DNA of 64,000 bases from Berberis thunbergii (GCA_003290165.1 QNQO01000452.1:688501-752500); one strand, 5' to 3'. Positions 35,963 through 47,845 are shown, numbered from the stretch's first letter. Numbers and translations are program-made. The notes: generated by a model from the sequence alone, not told the origin.

Positions 35963-38846
35963 TTTGTAAGGCCAAAAGATTTTTTTTTTTTTAACAAAAA
36001 TGTTATTTACATTTTTGGTGTGCATAATTTAGATGTATTTCACATTGGGTATAGTTTTTTTGCATAATTATACATTTGGTACGAAATTGAGTATTGACTG
36101 TTTGTTTAACGATGCTGACAAAAGTCAAACATCCCTCATTCAGTAAAGACTCAAATACCCCAAACAAGTTGTTAGTTTCTTACATTATAGATACCTATAT
36201 TTTTACTATAATTAAACTATGGATACCTCTTGCAAGTCACTTTCTTATTTACTAAGCGTATTTTGGTCTTTACCAAATGTGGGACGTTTAACCCTAATTT
36301 GTACAAGACCCAATTTTGTACCCACTATGCAATTGTGCAACACTTTAAACATTCATAAATTATGTGTATTCAACATGTAAAGCCAAAAAAAAAAAAAAAA
36401 AATCCTTAAACAACATAAAATTTATGTTTTAGTATTTATTTAGTTTTTTTTATTATATTTTATGATATTTTTAATTTCATCTTGGAATTGGAAACGCTTT
36501 TAATGTTAAAAGATAATTTGTCCATTTCTATGTTGTTTGTTATTTGTCTAAGGTGGATTTTATGGGTCTATAAAACTTCTAAGTACTTTAATGTATTTTG
36601 TATGCATTCTATATTCTTAGAAGTCGACTATATATATATATATATATGTTGTAATTATAACGAGAATGAAATTTTCTGCAAATTAAAAGGGTTTGAGAGT
36701 TACAAACAAATTGATAGAGTATATGATTCATCATGTTCATCACGGATCCTCCGTCTATCTCATCACTAAAAATCAAGGATTAAGAAAGGTAAGTCCCGAT
36801 CTTAAAGCAATGCTCGTAATCATATCTTTTAATTTTTCCTCAGTCATCCTCCCCTGCTTCTTTGCCTACAAAAGTATAAACAATATTTTAGACGATAATA
36901 TAAAAAGAAGAAGAAGATATTAAAGTAATAATAATTAAAGATAATCATAAAAAGGACTATATTAATATCCCTTGAGCATCAACAAGGCATATGTATATTT
37001 CATTTGTATATAGATAGGGTTTCATTCTTGCTCAAATAAAAGTATTTATGTTGCAATATGTGAAGATAACCCAGGGAAATATTTTGGACCAGCATGGTGC
37101 ATATAATGCATACAATTTATAGCGATTTTGAACGTCATAAGATAGAGTTTCAGCTGTGGAAGACCAAGTTTTGTGTTGAATAGTAGCATGAATCACTTAA
37201 ACACTTAAGCCATAGATAAACAATTTTTATTAGAGAACCAAATTAGTTCTTTAGGTCCAATAGATTCAACATTAATTTTTATTTTTATGTGGCTAGAGTA
37301 GACAATTGATCATCTAGCTACTAGTTTTAGTAGGTTGGATTAAGACTAGTTATATAGTTTGCTTTGCTTTGATGTGGATGGAAGTATTTTGTAAAATTTT
37401 ATGGAACCATTTTTATGCATGTTAATGAACCATCGGTATACCACCATGTACTACAAGCGCTAAACAAAATCGTCCTAAAGGTATTGTTTCTCACTTTAAA
37501 CATGTACATGTTTTGGCCATGTCATATCTCAATGTTAGTTCCCACGGTGATGATCTACAAATCATAGGTGTTTACGTAATTGTATATGATTTAAGAAGCC
37601 GTGGAAGAAGATAAAATGAGTGTTGAAAATAAAAACTGGTGGAAAATAGAAATTGGTGATTTTATTATTATTATTATTATTATTGTTGTTGTTATTATTA
37701 TTATTATTATTTATTGTTATTATTATTATTATTATTAAAAAAATGTACCATGTGAAGGATTTAGAATATTCTAAAAAGTGGAATTTTGGGAAACAAAAAT
37801 TCTCTAAAATTTTCTATTTCTAGAATTTGATGTTACTAAATAGTTAAGAATTTGTGTTTCTAAATCTTATAGAAGGTCATTTTGAGTTGATTTCTAGTTT
37901 CAGTTACTTGGAGTACAAGTGAAGTAATCCCACTATTTTGTGAATTGGAAACAATGAAAAATAGAATAATTTGTTTACAGGTACAAAACGTCCAACAAAA
38001 AATATATTTGAAATTAAAATCTAAAATAATAACTATAGAATTCAATAAAAAAATATATACCAGTAGGCAGTAGCCAAATCATACAAAATCCGAGGCTTAT
38101 AAAAGCCATTTTTTTTAAATGAAATTTTGTTAGAATCATTTTATGTTCGCAAATTTTAGATTTTTTTTAGCTTCAACTCATATACTTATCTTAATTATTT
38201 TGCGATTTTAGTTATCTATTATAGCCATTAAACTCATTTGGTTTTGCTAAGGTATCGATGTTTTGACCTTATTTTAGGTTAAATTTGGACTACACTGGAT
38301 GCAATTTGATATACGCAATGTACTTTTAATAGTTGTATTCTTTTTTTTATTAATTATTAGTTTAGGTAGAATTTTTTTTTTACTCCGCCCTTAATAATTA
38401 CTATTATCAACTAATAATTATTTATCAGTTCACTTCCTTGACTAAGATACTAAGTCCGCTACTAGGCGTAGACACGGGGAAGTGGCGGATTGCTAATTCA
38501 TACAAATGATGACAGTTCTTTTGTGTGGCAATGGGAATGCAATACAAATATGCAATAATATGCAATGAAGGGGGCAGGGGGCATTGGGCAGTACAAAGTT
38601 TGATGCGTTCATGTTTGGGTGGTGTCACTAATTAGTGTAAATGCTTTCCTGTGATGGTTGTGATGTAATGGTTAGTGAATTCATCTCTTAGAGATTTACC
38701 TAAAAACAAAAATTGCTAACATGGCTTCTGTATGCTAATTGCCAATCTAGAATGTATTCAACATGTTTTATCTATGTAATTTTGGTACAACAAGTAGTCA
38801 CATTTGAAATATTTGATGAACAATTTAACAAATTGCAGACTCCCTT
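35963..38846. other. Long AT-rich spacer, no gene
   Basis: Contains an A-run at 36386-36403, a TA tract at about 36630-36648, and an ATT/GTT microsatellite at 37661-37736. Short frames (for example 36482-36769) have no recognisable domain. No transposon ends were identified with confidence. Confidence 0.5.
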
Positions 38847-38861
38847 AATCTCTAAATGTGT

Positions 38862-41349
38862 GGATCAGCTTAATAGCAAACTATATGATTAAAAGTCACA
38901 TGTGCTAGGGTTTAGGAAGAAAGCTGTCGCCACCAAATCTGGGCCGCCTCCACGTCTGGCCGTCGCCGCTCTTTATTGCTCACGGCTGCTCTCGATTGCC
39001 TGATGCTGCTAGGTTGTCGCATTGCGAACCTGGCTAGGTCCTAGTGTGGTATGTCGGCTTTTCTAGCCGTCAATACCTCATCTCCCCCCATGGGGAGTAG
39101 GGGACCTGTGGAAGAGACTACTAAGCCCTCTTTCACACAAATCCTTGGAAAAATACTGGTTGATGAGGTAAAAGAAACACATGTTGAGCGAACTAGATTC
39201 TGGGAAGAAGGAGAGTTTGATATTGGGCTTACGACATCTGACGAAACATGTGGGGAAGCTTTCATGGAAAAGCACATGATAGTTTTAAAGTTCTCTAACT
39301 ACAGGCCAACATTGGAGGATATTCGAGATTTGATACATCGAACTTGGGGTATCCTAGGTTATTTCTCCCTAGGTTTGCTCAATCAACGTCACGTTCTTGT
39401 CCGTCTTCAATCTGAGGCAGAAACATATAAAGTCTTGTCGAGGGACTCTTTCTTGATTCGGGGAGTTCGATTCAAAACTTTCCGCTGGCATGATGGTTTC
39501 AGTTTGAAAGCAGATCCGATTTCGATTCCATTATGGGTAGAGTTGCCAAACTTGCATTTGCATTTATTTCATCCCCCTATTTTGAAAGCAATTGTGAACT
39601 CTTTTGGTGGTTTTCTGCGCATGGATGACCACACTGGTTAATTATCCCGCCCGGGTGCTGCCCGTGTCTGTGTGGAGATGACCTTGGCGGAAAAACTACC
39701 TGGTAAAATTTGGATTGACAGGGCAAACAATAGGGGATTTTGGCAGAAAATAGAATACCCGGGTTTCAAATATTGTGATTTTTGCTCACTGTTAGGGCAT
39801 TAGGAGGAAGTTTGCAAGAAAAAGTTAGGTCATAAGGGCAATGTGAAAACATCCTCTTTGGCTACAGAACAAAAGATTGAAAAGCCAAAGGCGGAATCTA
39901 AACCCATCAAGCAACAATATGTTCTAGTGGCCAGCAAACCTAGAGATACAAAAACAGAAGCTGGTAGAGTGGAGCAAATAATGATCAGGGAAAGGAAATC
40001 AAGGAGGGAGTTGGGGTAAGCCAGTGGGTAATGATCCGGTGAATTTAATTTTGACAAACAAATTCAACGCACTCACGGAGAACATAGTGGAAGATATGAA
40101 TAAAAAAATAATTACTCCAATGGCTAGTAAGGAGAAAACTGATGCCAGCGATATGGTCGTCCAAGAAACAATGGAGGAAGGTCTTCTTGGGGCAGGTTAC
40201 AAAGCCATGAAAATTGAAAAAGTGATTGGAAAACAAGGGGAAGTAAGTAATGATGCAGCGTTAGGCATGTCAGGGTCGACGACCTCTCGTTTTGAGCATG
40301 CAAGTAACACCAACAACAATGGGAAAATTAAGATTCTTCGAAGAGAAATTACTCGAGCTGATGATGGTGGCAAGAAGGGCGACGAAACAGGTATGCTTCT
40401 TGACGAAATAGAGCGTATTGGTGCCAGTCCTGACGGTCATATTCCTGTTACAAGCCAGCAGGAAGACGTGGATAATTATGACTAACTTGCGGGGGCTGCT
40501 CATAACAGAGCATGCACACTCTGTTTCATCCAAAACAGAGCACGCACACTTTGTTTCAGGGAGGGCGCAAGGGGTTTCGATCAAGGCTTTAGGTGGGGAT
40601 GTCGGGATCTCTAGCCCAGGGAAAAAGAAGAGCAGTGGGAATGTTTCTCTACAGATAAATGTAATGGTTTCAGGCAACAACTCGAGGCCAACAAAGGTGG
40701 ACGCAGTAGCTGAAGATGAGCACGCTGATAGTGGGTTTGTCTATGGCGCTGGCAGTGGTGCAAGCAATGGTGCTGGCGGTGGAGCTCACGTTGGTGCTCA
40801 GACTCGTGTTCATAGTGGTGACAGCTATGTGCTTAGCCGGAAGGTAGGGGTTCCAACAAATGAGGGTAATGTACAAGATGACGAAACTTTAGTGGGCGCC
40901 GTAGTAATTGAAGCACCGAATATAAAACATATTAACTATTTGGTTCGTAACGCTAACAGCGAAACCGAACTTGAGACCGATATCGACATTTCAGATGAAT
41001 AAGATTTGGATGAATACACCATTAGGTCAAGAATAGTGTCAGGTTTAAAGATAGACCACATTCGATTAACGAAAAAATTCGATAAGAGGAATATGTCAAG
41101 AGAAAATACGATGGACCATGACTACTTCAAAGACTTCAAGGTATTTCCTCGAAGATCATCTAGAATGAAGAAAAGTAACAGCAAGTACATGCATTGATCT
41201 AGGGGTTTGGTCAGTCTAGATGATATATTTGTCTAGTTTCTGTTTTTTCCTTACCAATTTGTTATTATATCCCGTTTTGAGACAAGGAAATTAAGATCTG
41301 GCATACCATAGCTGCCTCTCCATAGCGGAGATTTTTAATAATAAAAAAA
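38862..41349 (+). mobile_element. ORF1-only L1-type LINE with intact ends
   Basis: The insertion is bounded by the 15-bp direct repeat AATCTCTAAATGTGT at 38847-38861 and 41350-41364, a LINE-style target duplication. It starts with a GC-richer leader (38900-39040), encodes a DUF4283/zinc-knuckle ORF1 and ends TTTTTAATAATA plus an A-run. ORF2 (endonuclease and reverse transcriptase) is wholly absent although both ends are present. It lies tail-to-tail with the bHLH gene, about 133 bp beyond that gene's stop codon. Confidence 0.8.
39051..41197 (+). pseudogene. LINE ORF1 (DUF4283 plus CCHC zinc knuckle), broken
   Basis: Residues LVRLQSEAETYKVLSRDSFL, RGVRFKTFRWHDGF and IPLWVELPNLHLHLF show the DUF4283 domain; YCDFCSLLGH then EEVC is a C-X2-C-X4-H-X4-C knuckle used to bind RNA. 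In-frame stops are at 39639-39641 and inside the knuckle near 39801, a frameshift lies near 40018, another between 40418 and 40485, and a further stop at about 41000-41002. The C-terminal third (40500-41197) is Gly/Ala-rich then basic. These proteins coat LINE RNA. With five disruptions this copy is inactive. Confidence 0.78.
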
Positions 41350-41482
41350 AATCTCTAAATGTGTAAATTTCTCATGCACTTTGGCTTTAGGGAGGATTGT
41401 TTATACATGGATAGTGAGTTTGCCTGAAAGTGATTGGTTGCAAATTTCCGATGGGGTGCCTAGCTAAATGGATGATGATAGT

Positions 41483-44300
41483 TCAACTTAATTTAATTCT
41501 GAAAAATGTAAAAAGTTTGCGCGTCAAGTTGCCAATATCCATACAACCACCCTGTGGAATATCCTTGGAGGATTGAATACTTTAGAGTCAATTATGGAGT
41601 GCCTTAATAGATTGTTTCAAATACTTAAACTAATAATTAATTTGATTAAATTAACATGTTGATTAGACCAATGTTCTAACTATTATATAATTAAACAAAC
41701 AATTTAGGTGATGTTTTGGGGTATCTCTTAATACTATTCTTAATCTTCACACGAAACTAGGAAAATTATGGTGAAGTACTATAGTGTGAAATTCCGAGTT
41801 TAAAATTTCCAAGTATTTGTAAAATTTGTTCACTAAGAAAATGTGAAATAGCTCCCGACAAGCTAAAAAAAGATCGCAACTTCATCACAGCCAGAACAGA
41901 ATGACTTCAATTTAAAAAAAAAAAATTTGACTTAAGTATTTGAAATAGTTTAAATAAGGAAACTTACCCTCATAATTATAATGGAAACTAATTCTCTGGG
42001 TTGTACTTGTTGGAGAGAAGCATAAGCGATTTCAAACCCCATTGATTCGATGACTCGAAGAATGTCACCACATGCACCATTGCCACTTTTGCATGTAATT
42101 TTTACCACGAACCTCCTTTCCTCCATCTTCTCAATATCAACCTGCTTACTTGTCAATTGTCAATGTTAAAAAAACAATTTATGCCTTTTCATCTACTTAA
42201 TTATTAAAGTTTTCTTTTCAAATTTAAATTAACAACAAGGCCCAAAGGTCAATCGATCATGGGAGCCATTTCTAATGACTCCAGAAAACTTTAAGCACCC
42301 ACATTATCTTCACAGCATTAGAGCTATCGCTCAGTAGTGCTATATCAAGCGTACACACCTATCAATTATCATAGTGTCCCATTGATGGTAGATCTTGACT
42401 AAGATTTTTGTTTGAACTGAAAAAAATGACTATGACTTTGTATTATACACATATTTGATGAGGTCAGTCATGTTTTAGTGAGAATGATAATGGAAATAAG
42501 ACAGAGTTGTCAAAGAAAAAAATGTATATAATTATATCTAAAACGAAAAGTATATTTAAACCATTGAAGTCGGTTTAACACTTGACACTTACGTTTATTT
42601 AGTTAAAGTGTTTCAAATTTTTTGACTTTCTTGGAATGGTGATCCGTGAGTAGAGAAGATTTTCTCTACCAGACAAGCAAACTAGAAAAATATTTGATCA
42701 AAGTCAAGTATTTGATTAAATCATTGTTAAGACTTTATATGTACTATAATTTTATTCGAAAAATAATAGAAAAACATATGATGAAATCCACTAATTTGTA
42801 AAAGTAAAACAAAAAAAAACACGTATTTTGGTAACTTCAAAAGAAACCTTTCAGTTCTTCAATATCGCTTGATTGCATGTGTTCTGATACAGAAAATTTT
42901 ATTGTGAGGTGGATTTCTCAATCGTATTTTTGCTTTATATATTTATTATCTATTTACTTTGCACTTTGAAATTATGCTCAATATCTATATCTCTTTTCAG
43001 AGCATCCAGTCGACCCAGAAATTAATATGTAGTAGGCTAGTTATCAAAACACGAAACATGTAATTGAGAAATAGAAAAGAGATGCATGTTTTGAATCCAT
43101 TTTATAGCAAAACTTTTACCAGATGTTCATCAACATGTGAGATGTCTCCATATATTTAATGGCGAGAACACTTGATGCTAAACTGTGGATTGTAGGCTAA
43201 CTGACTCCCCACAATACGTCAATCCATTCAGGATTTGTTTTCCTTTTTGTCTGGAACAGTTTTTAGTTTTTAAGCTTTCCCATCTTAAGAAAGACAACAA
43301 AAAGCACTTAAATCTCACCTCTGTTATTTGTGTTTTGTTGGACTTTGAAGTCAAAGACGGGGCTAATGGGTGCGGAATGCGCAATGTTCCAGCAGGATTG
43401 TCTGTACAACTTTCTCTTAAGTTGCTTATCAACCTGGCTGTGGGGATTTGTTCTTTCAATTCCTTCTGAATCCTTGCAGTTTCTTCAAGTATGCTTTTCA
43501 GATAAGCTAAAGCGTCCACCAATACCGATCTCTTGTCCATCTAAATCAATCATCAATCAATTTTAAAATTCAAAGCGAAAAGATAAAACAATTTCATATA
43601 AGTTTTATAGGTCTTTTTTTAGAGTACAAGGTACCTTAGTAATATTGGGAACTAGTGCACGTAATGCCAGCAACTGTTGGCTAAGTCTCTTTCGTCTATT
43701 CCTCTCTGAAACTAAATTCTTGCTATTCAATGCTGCACAGTTTAGTTCTCGATCTTCGTCTGTTATATCATCCTTGTCATCAACGTCTACTCCATTTCCA
43801 CTTTCATATTTCATCTCATTTTCTTCAGTGATGGCCAGTGCTGTGGGAGTCAACATTTGGGATGTACTAGTATGATCATGACCGTACATTTGATTGGCAA
43901 TGGTGAAGGTCTCTGGAATTACACTTGGTGTGATGAGGCAAAGCTCAGGTTCACTAATGAAGGAGTTGTATTCATCCAATACAGGTTGTTGGCAGGTCGT
44001 GGATGGTCCATTGAATATGGATTCAAAAGTAGTGAAGGAAGAAGAGTTGGGATTGAAGTCTTGGAGGAACAATGAGGAGTCAGGTCCGGATAAGGAACAA
44101 AAGGAGTGGGAGTCATAGGTATCAAAATGGAGAAGATGATTTTCTAAGTCTTGTAACTCAGATGGAATGGCAGGAGTATAAGCATCATCTAGGTTCAACC
44201 ATGAAGAAATTGCATCCAAGCTTGCAGATTCAGAGTGAGTGACCGGTTGGTGATGAAGTTGTTGGAAGAGGATTGCATCTAATAATTCATCACTATCCAT
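41483..44300 (-). CDS. bHLH transcription factor with ACT-like C-terminal domain
   Basis: Four exons on the minus strand, all joined in phase 0 with GT-AG introns: 44300-43635 (222 codons), 43540-43319 (74), 42141-41968 (58) and, less surely, 41551-41483 (22 plus TGA). The product is 376 residues. The start ATG opens MDSDELLDAIL and is the first ATG after a TATA box. After an acidic stretch (DVDDKDDITDED) comes the basic region KNLVSERNRRKRL (194-206; Glu199 and Arg203 give E-box contact, Asn in place of the G-box-type His), helix 1, the conserved intron after NITK, and helix 2 (RSVLVDALAYLKSILEE). An ACT-like fold (RFVVKITCK, ILRVIESMGFEIAYASLQQV, ELVSIIIMR) follows at about 305-375. It should act in the nucleus as a dimer regulating transcription. 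The exact subfamily is not assigned. No internal stops: probably functional. Confidence 0.88.
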
Positions 44301-44363
44301 ATCAACTACAAACCTGTTTTACACTATGTTAATGCTCTGTACATAATCAGGAACAAGTTGGTG

Positions 44364-44373
44364 CTATATATTG
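44364..44373 (-). promoter_or_regulatory. TATA box of the bHLH gene
   Basis: On the minus strand CAATATATAGC lies about 65 bp before the start codon, giving a short 5' leader of roughly 35 bp. Sequence beyond about 44437 is Helitron-derived, so the native upstream promoter is short or displaced. Confidence 0.5.
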
Positions 44374-44436
44374 AGAATCCATGAAGAAAAAGTCTCATGA
44401 CTTTAATCCCTACTTGACTATGTCGGTAATTTAAAT

Positions 44437-45790
44437 GTACTTCAACCAAAGATCATGAACTCCATATTTTAGATAATAAAATTAATGAAAGGATTAATTG
44501 TGACGGTTTTAAAATGTGTTGTTTTTCTAATTGTTTAATATTTTAACCAAATTTGACCTATTGTCATGACCCACCTTCTATCGTGTCATGTACTAACGAC
44601 ACGGTTACACTAGTCTATATAACAAATTAGAATGGAGTTTCAAGTTGGAGATGAAAGACGATCATGATTGAAACTTGGGGAAGATGTTGATGGTGGAGAT
44701 TCATTATTAACGATGACATGTTTGTAAATAAGTTGCACGTAGAAGGACAAAGAAAATAAACAAAAAGGTGAAAATGTTGGTGAAATATTTATGCGGGGAG
44801 AGATAAATTTTTTATGTTTTTTTAAATGCAAATTGTCATAACGAACTTAGTTGTTTTAGTAAACTTGATATAGTTGAAATGCATTTATGAAAATCTTTCC
44901 AATGAAACCAAATATTAACATTTTTTTTAATTCTTAGCCCCTCCCACCCCAGACGCCGCCGGCTGGGATTGACCCTGTGACCTAGCGATACCATTCGCCA
45001 CTGCCCAACCACTGAACCATCACACCCAAACGCTTGAAAATTTAAATATGCATTTCTCCAAAAAAAAAAAAAACTGTAAACTAAAACACTTCACGTCGTA
45101 AGTATTTTCAATATTAAGACACATTCAAAATTTTAGGAAGATTAATTGTGGCGGTTTTAATTAAAATGTGTTGTTTTTCTAATTGTTAAAATATTTAACC
45201 GAGTTTGACCTATTGCCACGATCCACTTTCTATCATGCCAACGACACGGGTAATATACTAGTCTATATAACAAATCAAAATGGTGTTTTAGGTTGAAGAT
45301 AAAAGATGGTCATGATTGAAACTTGGGCAAAAAAATGAACAAAATGTATAAAAAAAAGTTGGTGGAATGCATATGTAACGAATTTTATTTTTTTGTTTCT
45401 GTTTTTTTAAATGCAAACCATCATAACTATCTATTTAGTTATCGGATTTTAGTAAACTTGGCATGGTTGAAATGCATTTTTGAAGATATTTAAAGTGAAA
45501 CTAATCATTAATACAAACGCTTAAAATTTTAAATATGTATTACGTTGTATGCATTCTTTCAAAAAAATTAACTATAATCTAATGCACTTCACGTCATAAG
45601 TATTTTCACTATTAAGACACATTCAAGCAAAGACCATGAACTCCATATTTTGAAAAGTCAAAGTTTTGGGAGGAGTAATTGTGGTGGTTTAAAAATGTAT
45701 TTTTTTCCTAATTGTTTAAAATTTTAATCGAGTTTGACTCATTGCCATAATCCACCTTCTATCATGCCAACGATACGAGCAGTACGCTAC
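44437..45790 (+). mobile_element. Head-to-tail Helitron array (2.3 units)
   Basis: Partial unit 44437-44613 ends CGTGTC...GACACG hairpin, GTTACA and CTAG. It is directly joined to a full unit 44614-45261, which ends CTAG and is directly joined to a third unit, 45262-45790 (end CTAC). The full units both start TCTATATAACAAAT. They share AATGCATTT, GTCATAAC and CCAACGA(C/T)ACG phrases with each other and with 27053-27678. No coding. The middle unit is lengthened by the SINE at 44921-45027. Confidence 0.7.
44921..45027 (-). mobile_element. tRNA-derived SINE inside a Helitron unit
   Basis: Minus strand: GGGTGTGATGGTTCAGTGG starts a tRNA-like head with A-box-like TTCAGTGGTTGGG, and GGTCAATCCC (44964-44973) is a B box about 35 nt later. 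It ends in an A-run (44921-44928 as T on the plus strand). Absent from the sister unit at 45262-45790, which marks it as an insertion. No clear target duplication. Confidence 0.6.
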
Positions 45791-45910
45791 TATATGATAC
45801 GATGTACTATTATTCAATTCTTGAAGATACATTTGGATTCTCAAGTAACCAAAAAAATAATATATAATTAGTAGTATTGACCAGGGTCATATACAAAACC
45901 ATTTGAGTTT

Positions 45911-46019
45911 AAGTCTAGGGAGCGAGGGAGGCCTCCCACAGCCCACCCTCCTCGAGATGCGCATCACCGCCCATCTAGAGGAGGGTGAGCGGTGGGAGGC
46001 CCTCCCTAGCTCCCTAGAA
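45911..46019. repeat. GC-rich palindrome 2
   Basis: The outer arms CTAGGGAGC and GCTCCCTAG, then AGGGAGGCCTCCCAC against GTGGGAGGCCCTCCCT, then CCCTCCTCGAGATG against CATCTAGAGGAGGG enclose CGCATCACCGCC. It lies in AT-rich DNA between the Helitron array and the SINE. Confidence 0.75.
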
Positions 46020-46135
46020 TAAAAAAAAACCATTCATAGTAAGAAAAATGAAACAATGCCACAATTTGAGGATTTAGGTTGGCTTTGAGTATGCATCTAT
46101 TAACCAATTAAACACGAGTACAACCAAATTGACAA

Positions 46136-46575
46136 GTCCACCAATTGTAGCTCAGTTGGTTGGACATCCACTCTCCTTGTGAGAGGTCGCAGGTTCGAGA
46201 CTCACCAGTTAGGATTTTGTGAGTTTTCGCCCGATTATTAGGAACACATTTGCTCAGCCGTTGATAAGCCTTCAGGTATTGAATGCAGCAGCTTAGATGA
46301 ACTAGATCGGAGAGAAGCGAAAGCGAGTCTTCTTGCAAGGTGGAGGCGATGGACCGGAGCGAAAGCAAGTCTCTATGCGAGATGGAGGCGACGAGGACAT
46401 TAAGTGACAACAATATTGTAGCCTTCGGGTCTGGTTTGGTTAACCCTATTGGGTCAGTCATGTAGCCTTCGGGCATAAATTAATAAATAAATAAAAAGGG
46501 TCAACGACCCAATTTAAAAAAAAAAAAAAAAAAGGTGTCTTCAACACCAGTTAAAAAAAAAAAAAAAAAAAAAAA
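46136..46575 (+). mobile_element. tRNA-derived SINE with perfect target duplication
   Basis: Flanked by identical 16-bp repeats ACAACCAAATTGACAA at 46120-46135 and 46576-46591. The head has an A box (TAGCTCAGTTGGTTGGA, from about 46147) and a B box (AGGTTCGAGACTC, about 46190). The unusually long body has an internal tandem duplication (GCGAAAGCGAGTCT...GGTGGAGGCGATGG and GCGAAAGCAAGTCT...GATGGAGGCGACGA), a repeated GTAGCCTTCGGG, a GGGTC-AAC-GACCC hairpin at 46498-46511, an A-run, a GGTGTCTTCAACACC hairpin and a second A-run. Confidence 0.85.
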
Positions 46576-46693
46576 ACAACCAAATTGACAAAATCATTAT
46601 CAAGATTAATTGCCAACTAATTACATGGATATGATCAACATTACGCTTTTGACAAACACAATTATCAAGATAATTCCCAGCTAATTACATGGA

Positions 46694-47076
46694 CTAGGGT
46701 GTCAATACTCTATATGCGCGAATATTCGGTAATTTTTAAAAACGTGTAATAATATTTTCAATTTATAAGGGCCTATTTATAATTTATAGATACTGGAATG
46801 ACTTCAAATAAATTATATTGGGATTTATGTGTAATTAATGAATATTGTGTGCTTGGGTATGATTATATATAATCTGAATTTGGGATGGCAAAAGTGTAAT
46901 ATTATTTATTAATTAAATGACACAAATAGCATTGAAACTATTTCTTGGTCTTTGACTATTCATTTTACATGTAATTATTAAGAATCGGAGATGGCAAAAT
47001 TGAAAAGTAAAGTTAGAGTTGAAGAGATATACTTTTCACTATTCATTTAGAAAAGATGTGTTATAATAGTTCACAA
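46694..47076 (-). mobile_element. Helitron-like element
   Basis: Minus strand: start TTGTGAACTATTATAAC after A at 47076; the end contains GCGCATATAGAG, then TATTGACAC and C-CTAG (46697-46694) followed by T. AT-rich family with about two internal units. Confidence 0.58.
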
Positions 47077-47845
47077 TTCTAGGCAGTCATACTTTAAAGC
47101 AACTTTTTGTCAGGTTTTGAATTTTTTTTACACTTCTACCTATTCTATAAATAATGTTTGTAGTTATATTTTAAAGAAAAATGATAAAAATATATAATAA
47201 AAAAAAAAGTCTAAACCTAATTAAAAAAATGACTTTAAAGCTATGATCAGCTAGTTTGCATCCTCTGACTGGATTCTCCGTATGCGTAGTTCCTTAAAAG
47301 GTGTCCGCTTCCCTATCTTTGGAAGAATGTAAAAGAGGCACCCTTTCACTAGGAAATCCCGTACTTGTAATCTTGTTAAAAAGTAAGTTATTATTATTAC
47401 ATCCTTTTTCATTGCGAGATTGAAGCTAAATACACCACTACTTGTTATCTTGTTAATTTTTTTTTTTTTTTTGATAAAAGTTGAAAAGACAATGGTTATA
47501 TATGGTCCACATTTGTATTGCTTTACCTCAAGATTGTGAACCTGCTATATGAATGCCATCATACAGATTACATACAATACATAAAGGAGTGGATGCTCTT
47601 ATGAAGCATGATATGTTAGGAACAGAATATTCTGTCTAGATAGTAGGCCAGAAATAGGTGCAGCACACATTTGGAACTTTTCTGTGAGTGAATTTAGACA
47701 GGCTAGCTTTAATTTGGATTCTCCTAGAACCTGGAACTAATTTATTTGGGGTAGAACACAAAAATCTCCAATCCAAAGCAAAATCTGATAGTTTAATTTG
47801 ATTGCTATGAATGATCGAGTGGATGTTTTTGTTCTGGTGTGACTG
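47077..47845. other. Spacer, no gene
   Basis: T-run at about 47458-47472. The plus-strand frame near 47860 and the minus-strand frame at 47636-47914 have no recognisable domain. Confidence 0.45.

Noticed and set aside
36482..36923. Small genes at 36482-36923
   Set aside because: Short frames in AT-rich DNA crossing a TA microsatellite; no recognisable domain.
40418..41002. Independent 194-residue gene
   Set aside because: It lies inside the LINE target duplication and continues ORF1 after a frameshift.
41821..41912. Alternative last exon of the bHLH gene (acceptor near 41911)
   Set aside because: It would add only about 13 residues without the expected second ACT helix; the exon at 41483-41551 fits the fold better, although RNA evidence is needed.
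46136..46210. Functional tRNA gene
   Set aside because: A and B boxes are good, but the acceptor stem does not pair and the sequence continues into a long body with A-tail and target duplication: a SINE.
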